Both the position numbers and the translations under genes were made by a program. A DNA stretch of 6,818 nucleotides from an uncultured Burkholderiales bacterium (GTDB taxonomy: Bacteria; Pseudomonadota; Gammaproteobacteria; Burkholderiales; Burkholderiaceae_C). The notes beneath the pieces were generated by a model, which was given only the letters and a program-made list of their open reading frames with translations, had not been told where the DNA came from and did not search any database. Of this stretch, positions 6,450 to 6,818 are shown piece by piece; positions within the stretch are counted from its first letter, which is position 1; every line of letters begins with the position of its first letter. The stretch is from contig CAJBLW010000091.1 in NCBI GenBank assembly GCA_903953985.1, positions 1 through 6,818 on the forward strand, given 5' to 3'.

Positions 6450-6818
6450 CTTCGGGCGGCCGACACAGCTGCCCGCAGGCCCAGCAGGTAACTGTCCACG
6501 CCAAAACCGGCGATCTGGCCTTTGGCAATGTCGGCGATCACCGAATGGTGGCGAAACGCTTCTCGGGCGTGGATATTCGACATGTGCACCTCAACGATGG
6601 GGCACTTGAGGATGGCCAACGCGTCGCGGATGCCGTAGCTGTAATGCGTCCAGGCCCCAGCGTTGATGACCACGGCCTGTACACCATCGCCGTGGGCGCG
6701 GTGGATGCGCTCAGCCATATCGCCCTCGTCATTGGTTTGGTAGCACGCGACCTGCGCGCCCAGTTCAAAGCCCCAGGCGGTCAATTGGGGGTTGATTTCG
6801 ACCAGCGTGATCGTGCCG
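6446..6818 (-). CDS. aroQ: Type II 3-dehydroquinate dehydratase, C-terminal 123 residues, 5' end outside window
   Basis: The frame is open from the right edge to TGA (6448-6446); the TTG near 6784 is internal. AroQ dehydrates 3-dehydroquinate to 3-dehydroshikimate in the cytosol, in the shikimate pathway or in quinate catabolism. Visible segments, numbering from the first visible residue, are GTITLVEIN (1-9), YQTNDEGDMAERIH (26-39), INAGAWTHYSYGIRDAL (51-67), EVHMSNIHAREAFRHHS (76-92) and GFGVDSYLLGL (104-114). H78 in EVHMSN matches the catalytic histidine and R85/R89 lie in the substrate loop. The N-terminal ~25 residues, including NGPNLNLLG and the catalytic tyrosine, lie outside. Type II enzymes are about 145-150 aa, so the size fits. 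One segment differs from the common NPGAxTHTS: proline is replaced by alanine and THTS by THYS. A catabolic (quinate) paralogue is possible but not shown. Confidence 0.93.
   Translation of the reverse strand, partial: GTITLVEINPQLTAWGFELGAQVACYQTNDEGDMAERIHRAHGDGVQAVVINAGAWTHYSYGIRDALAILKCPIVEVHMSNIHAREAFRHHSVIADIAKGQIAGFGVDSYLLGLRAAVSAARS

Overview
The window looks like chromosomal DNA from a betaproteobacterium, most likely order Burkholderiales and plausibly Comamonadaceae. The grounds are the GC-rich coding regions with strong G/C bias at third codon positions, the YgiQ and GlpR/GlpD protein sequences, and an FAD monooxygenase coupled to a DUF2783-like small protein. No genome comparison could be run, so the family-level placement is inference.

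Layout, left to right. (1) Positions 1-1018 hold the C-terminal part of a flavin-dependent aromatic-ring monooxygenase of the MhpA/phenol hydroxylase type, cut by the left edge. Its stop overlaps the start of a 63-aa DUF2783-like protein (1015-1206), so the two form a translationally coupled pair at the end of an operon. (2) Positions 1207-1512 contain no gene. They hold a nested, imperfect inverted repeat of about 181 bp (1228-1408) built around hairpin units rich in CCCGGG, followed by a weak candidate promoter for the next gene. (3) Positions 1513-3897 encode a complete YgiQ-type radical SAM protein (794 aa). (4) Converging on it, 4693-3914 (minus) encodes a GlpR-like DeoR-family repressor. 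(5) A 134-bp AT-rich divergent regulatory region (4694-4827) separates it from (6) glpD (4828-6414, plus), the FAD-dependent glycerol-3-phosphate dehydrogenase, which begins at a TTG codon with a good ribosome binding site. (7) The window ends with the C-terminal 123 residues of a type II 3-dehydroquinate dehydratase (AroQ) on the minus strand, convergent with glpD and cut by the right edge.

How the genes relate. glpR and glpD form a classic regulator/target pair: GlpR is expected to repress glpD until glycerol-3-phosphate is present, and GlpD then feeds electrons from glycerol-3-phosphate into the quinone pool and yields dihydroxyacetone phosphate. No glycerol kinase or facilitator gene is visible here. 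The monooxygenase pair, ygiQ and aroQ appear to be independent transcription units. I see no mobile-element gene, CRISPR array, tRNA or rRNA, and no convincing new multi-gene system. The least explained items are the 1228-1408 repeat, the role of the small DUF2783-like partner, the variant active-site segment in AroQ, and the unidentified GlpR operators.
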